DNA of 52,475 bases. It comes from Streptomyces viridochromogenes DSM 40736 (lineage in GTDB: Bacteria; Actinomycetota; Actinomycetes; Streptomycetales; Streptomycetaceae). The notes beneath the pieces are model-generated. The model worked only from the letters and a program-made list of their open reading frames with translations. It made no database searches and was not told where the DNA came from. Numbering within the stretch: the first letter of the stretch is position 1; every line of letters starts with the position of its first letter. Location of the stretch: the NCBI RefSeq assembly GCF_000158955.1, contig NZ_GG657757.1:3001190-3053664 (forward strand), in the 5' to 3' direction. The translations under genes were made by a program, and so were the position numbers. Shown piece by piece: positions 50,136 to 52,475 of the stretch.

Positions 50136-52475
50136 GTGGGACTGAGGCGTGGGAAGCGGGCAGCGGCTCTCGCGGTCGCCGTCGTCGCCGGAAGCCTCGG
50201 CATCCCGCCCGCCGCGGTGGGAGCTCCGCCCGCCCCGGGCAGGACCGCGACGCCCACCCCCGACAGCGCCGGGCCGGACCTCTCCGTCTGGCCGCGGCCG
50301 CAGTCCCTGCGCGGGAACGGCGCCCCGGTCGCGGTGCCGGACGAGGTCGCCCTGATCACCGGCCCCCGGGCCGACCCCTACGCCGTCGAGGCCCTGCGCG
50401 AGCTGCTGCGCGAGGCCGGGGCCCGCAGGATCACCGACTCCGCCGAGCGGCGGCCGGGAGCGCTGACGGTGCGCGCGTCGACGCAACCGGTGCGCCGGGG
50501 CGACCGGCACGCCCTCCCCTCCGGGGGGTACGAGCTGTCCGTGGGCACGGGCGGCGTCTCCCTCACCGGCACCGGCCAGGACGGACTGTTCCACGCGGTG
50601 CAGACGCTGCGGCAGCTCCTGCGCCCCGACGGCACCCTGGCAGCGGCCGTCGTACGCGACTGGCCCGGCACCGCCGTGCGCGGCATCACCGAGGGCTTCT
50701 ACGGCCCCGCGTGGACGCACGGGGAGCGGCTGGGGCAGCTCGACTTCATGGGGCGCACCAAGCAGAACCGCTATCTGTACGCCCCGAGCGACGACCTGTA
50801 CCGGCAGGCGCGCTGGCGGGAGCCGTACCCGGCGCGGGAGCGGGCCGAGTTCCGGGAGCTGGCCGAGCGGGCGCGCCGCAACCACGTCACCCTCGGCTGG
50901 GCGGTGGCTCCGGGCCAGGCGATGTGCTTCGCCTCGGATGCCGACGTGCGCGCGCTGACGCGCAAGCTCGACGCGATGTGGGCGCTGGGCTTCCGGGCCT
51001 TCCAGCTCCAGTTCCAGGACGTCAGCTACAGCGAGTGGCACTGCGGCGCGGACGCCGACCGGTTCGGCTCCGGCCCGCGGGCCGCCGCGCGGGCCCAGGC
51101 CCGGGTGGCGAACGCGGTGACCCGGCACCTGGCGGAACGGCATCCCGGCGCCGCGGCCCTGTCCCTGATGCCGACCGAGTACTACGAGGACGGCTCGACC
51201 GACTACCGGCGGGCCCTCGCGGACGCTCTGGACGCCGAGGTCGAGGTGGCCTGGACGGGTGTCGGGGTGGTGCCCCGCACCATCACGGGCGGCGAACTGG
51301 CCGGCGCGCGGAAGGCGTTCGGGCATCCGCTGGTCACGATGGACAACTACCCGGTCAACGACTACGAGCCGGACCGGATCTTCCTCGGCCCCTACCAGGG
51401 CCGCGAACCGGCCGTGGCCTCCGGCTCGGCCGCCCTGCTCGCCAACGCGATGCAGCAGCCGGAGGCGTCCCGCATCCCGCTGTTCACCGCCGCCGACTAC
51501 GCCTGGAACCCGCGCGCCTACCGTCCCGGGGAGTCCTGGCGGGCCGCGATCACCGACCTCGCGGGCGGGGACCGGCACCGCGAGGAGGCCCTGGCCGCGC
51601 TCGCCGGGAACGACGCGTCGTCGGTGCTCGGCGGTGAGGAGTCCGCGTATCTGCGCCCGCTGACGGAGGCGTACTGGCGGGCCCGTACGACGGGCGGAGC
51701 GGGGACGGACGGTGACGCCGGGCGGCGGCTGCGCGAGGCGTTCACCGTGCTGCGCGAGCTGCCCCGGCGGCTGACGGGCACCGGCCTCGGCTCCGAGGTC
51801 GCCCCCTGGGCCGAGCAGCTGTCCCGCTACGGCGAGGCGGGCATGGCCGCGCTCGAGATGCTGGACGCGCAGCGCGCCGGCGACAAGGCGGCGGCCTGGA
51901 CGGCGTACCGCAGGCTCGGCACGCTGCGGGCCCGGCTGGAACCGGCACCGGTCGAGGTCGGCACGGATGTGCTGGACCCGTTCCTGCGGCAGGCGCAGAA
52001 GGCGTACGCGGCCTGGTCGGGCATCCACCACGAGCCGCCCCCGAACCCCGGCGACCCGGGCGACGGCCGCACCCTGCGCTTCCCGCACCCCCGGGACCTG
52101 ACCGCCGTGACGGTCCTCACCGACCCCGGCACCGAGGGCAGTGTGCAACTGCGTGTGCCGGGCGAGGGCTGGCGGACCGTCGGCCGGCTGTCCCCGTCGG
52201 GGGCGACGGAGGTACGCGTACCGGGCCGGGCCGGGCAGGACGACCCCCGACCGGGCACACCGGGCACGCCCCGGACCCGGACGCCGGGCACGCCCCTGAC
52301 ACCGACGCCGGGCACGCCCCAGACACCGACGCCGGGGCAGGACCGACAGGACGACCGCGCCCCGGAAGCCTCGCCCACGACCGGGACACAGGCCCCGGGC
52401 CGGACCGGGAAACGACGGCCGGCGACCGGACACACCGGCCACGCCCCGGGCCCAGGCACCGGGGCAGGTCCAGCA
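50136..52475 (+). CDS. Secreted GH84 beta-N-acetylglucosaminidase (hyaluronidase-like), 3' end outside the window
   Basis: The frame is open for 780 codons to the window end, so the gene is partial. A signal peptide (GLRRGKRAAALAVAVVAGSLG) leads. Residues about 50-180 are a GH20b-like domain. The GH84 barrel starts GITEGFYGPAWTHGERL, with the catalytic Asp-Asp pair in NRYLYAPSDDLYRQARWREPYP near residue 212. A helical domain follows, then a beta segment (TVLTDPGTEGSVQLRV). From about residue 708 the sequence is Thr-Pro-Gly repeats and low complexity. GTG 50136 follows AGGAGG at 50124-50129. It cleaves terminal beta-GlcNAc from glycans or chitin-like oligomers outside the cell. Confidence 0.88.
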   Translation, partial: MGLRRGKRAAALAVAVVAGSLGIPPAAVGAPPAPGRTATPTPDSAGPDLSVWPRPQSLRGNGAPVAVPDEVALITGPRADPYAVEALRELLREAGARRITDSAERRPGALTVRASTQPVRRGDRHALPSGGYELSVGTGGVSLTGTGQDGLFHAVQTLRQLLRPDGTLAAAVVRDWPGTAVRGITEGFYGPAWTHGERLGQLDFMGRTKQNRYLYAPSDDLYRQARWREPYPARERAEFRELAERARRNHVTLGWAVAPGQAMCFASDADVRALTRKLDAMWALGFRAFQLQFQDVSYSEWHCGADADRFGSGPRAAARAQARVANAVTRHLAERHPGAAALSLMPTEYYEDGSTDYRRALADALDAEVEVAWTGVGVVPRTITGGELAGARKAFGHPLVTMDNYPVNDYEPDRIFLGPYQGREPAVASGSAALLANAMQQPEASRIPLFTAADYAWNPRAYRPGESWRAAITDLAGGDRHREEALAALAGNDASSVLGGEESAYLRPLTEAYWRARTTGGAGTDGDAGRRLREAFTVLRELPRRLTGTGLGSEVAPWAEQLSRYGEAGMAALEMLDAQRAGDKAAAWTAYRRLGTLRARLEPAPVEVGTDVLDPFLRQAQKAYAAWSGIHHEPPPNPGDPGDGRTLRFPHPRDLTAVTVLTDPGTEGSVQLRVPGEGWRTVGRLSPSGATEVRVPGRAGQDDPRPGTPGTPRTRTPGTPLTPTPGTPQTPTPGQDRQDDRAPEASPTTGTQAPGRTGKRRPATGHTGHAPGPGTGAGPA
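52257..52337. repeat. 24-bp tandem repeats at the end of the GH84 gene
   Basis: About 3.4 copies of a 24-base unit (ACGCCGGGCACGCCCCNNAC and four more bases, G+C over 80%) encode the eight-residue repeat TPGTPxTx. The repeats lie between a beta-sandwich-like segment and the window end. Confidence 0.85.

Overview
The window looks like a chromosomal segment of a Streptomyces species. Third-codon positions are almost all G or C, GTG/TTG starts are common, and there are Tat and lipoprotein signals, Streptomyces-type small leader ORFs and a perfect Nur-type nickel box in front of an Fe-superoxide dismutase. From memory, the order sodF ... DsbA-like / pepN ... S8 protease ... asd ... pepN ... malQ resembles the S. 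coelicolor core region around SCO2633-SCO2650; I could not check this. No tRNA, rRNA, insertion sequence, integrase or CRISPR array was seen.

Layout. (1) 1-3.4 kb: a membrane Ser/Thr kinase, a divergent sortase-type surface protein (LPKTG tail) and bioY. (2) 3.7-10.2 kb: a sulfonate/organosulfur island with a probably leaderless 28-aa leader peptide, a ROK regulator, a 19-aa cysteine-rich leader ending Cys-Cys-stop, a hairpin and a palindrome, then SBP-permease-ATPase, a flavin monooxygenase and a TauD-type dioxygenase. (3) 10.3-14.3 kb: an amino-acid permease, then a two-gene NB-ARC/TPR module. The small helical gene of this module carries an apparent one-base frameshift, and both genes share a short motif resembling bacterial amyloid-signalling sequences. 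(4) 14.4-15.1 kb: sodF with its Nur box. (5) 15.3-27.4 kb: a large carbohydrate/polyol locus. A histidine phosphatase and an FGGY kinase read left. SBP, two permeases, ATPase, DeoR regulator, second ATPase, 2-hydroxyacid dehydrogenase, second FGGY kinase, secreted glycerophosphodiesterase and a zinc-ribbon protein read right, mostly with overlapping stops and starts. (6) 27.4-45.4 kb: a DsbA-like thiol protein, pepN-1, an AbiEi/DUF559-like protein, a serine hydrolase, a Tat metallophosphoesterase, a Nudix hydrolase, a secreted S8 protease, an ECF sigma factor with a membrane partner, asd, a DUF1203 protein and pepN-2. (7) 45.5-52.5 kb: an EamA exporter divergent from a MarR regulator over a near-perfect palindromic operator, a small membrane protein, malQ preceded by a repeat-rich small ORF, and a secreted GH84 hexosaminidase cut off by the window end.

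How the parts may work together. The sulfur island can import a sulfonate-like compound and release sulfite through the monooxygenase and dioxygenase; the Cys-Cys leader suggests attenuation by cysteine supply. The polyol locus contains its own pair of ABC ATPases, unlike the many Streptomyces sugar importers that borrow MsiK. Both ATPases carry the same Q-loop Gln-to-Glu change. Together with a secreted glycerophosphodiesterase this suggests salvage of a glycerol/polyol phosphodiester, a substrate I infer and cannot prove. The NB-ARC module looks like an immune or cell-death pair whose effector may be broken here.
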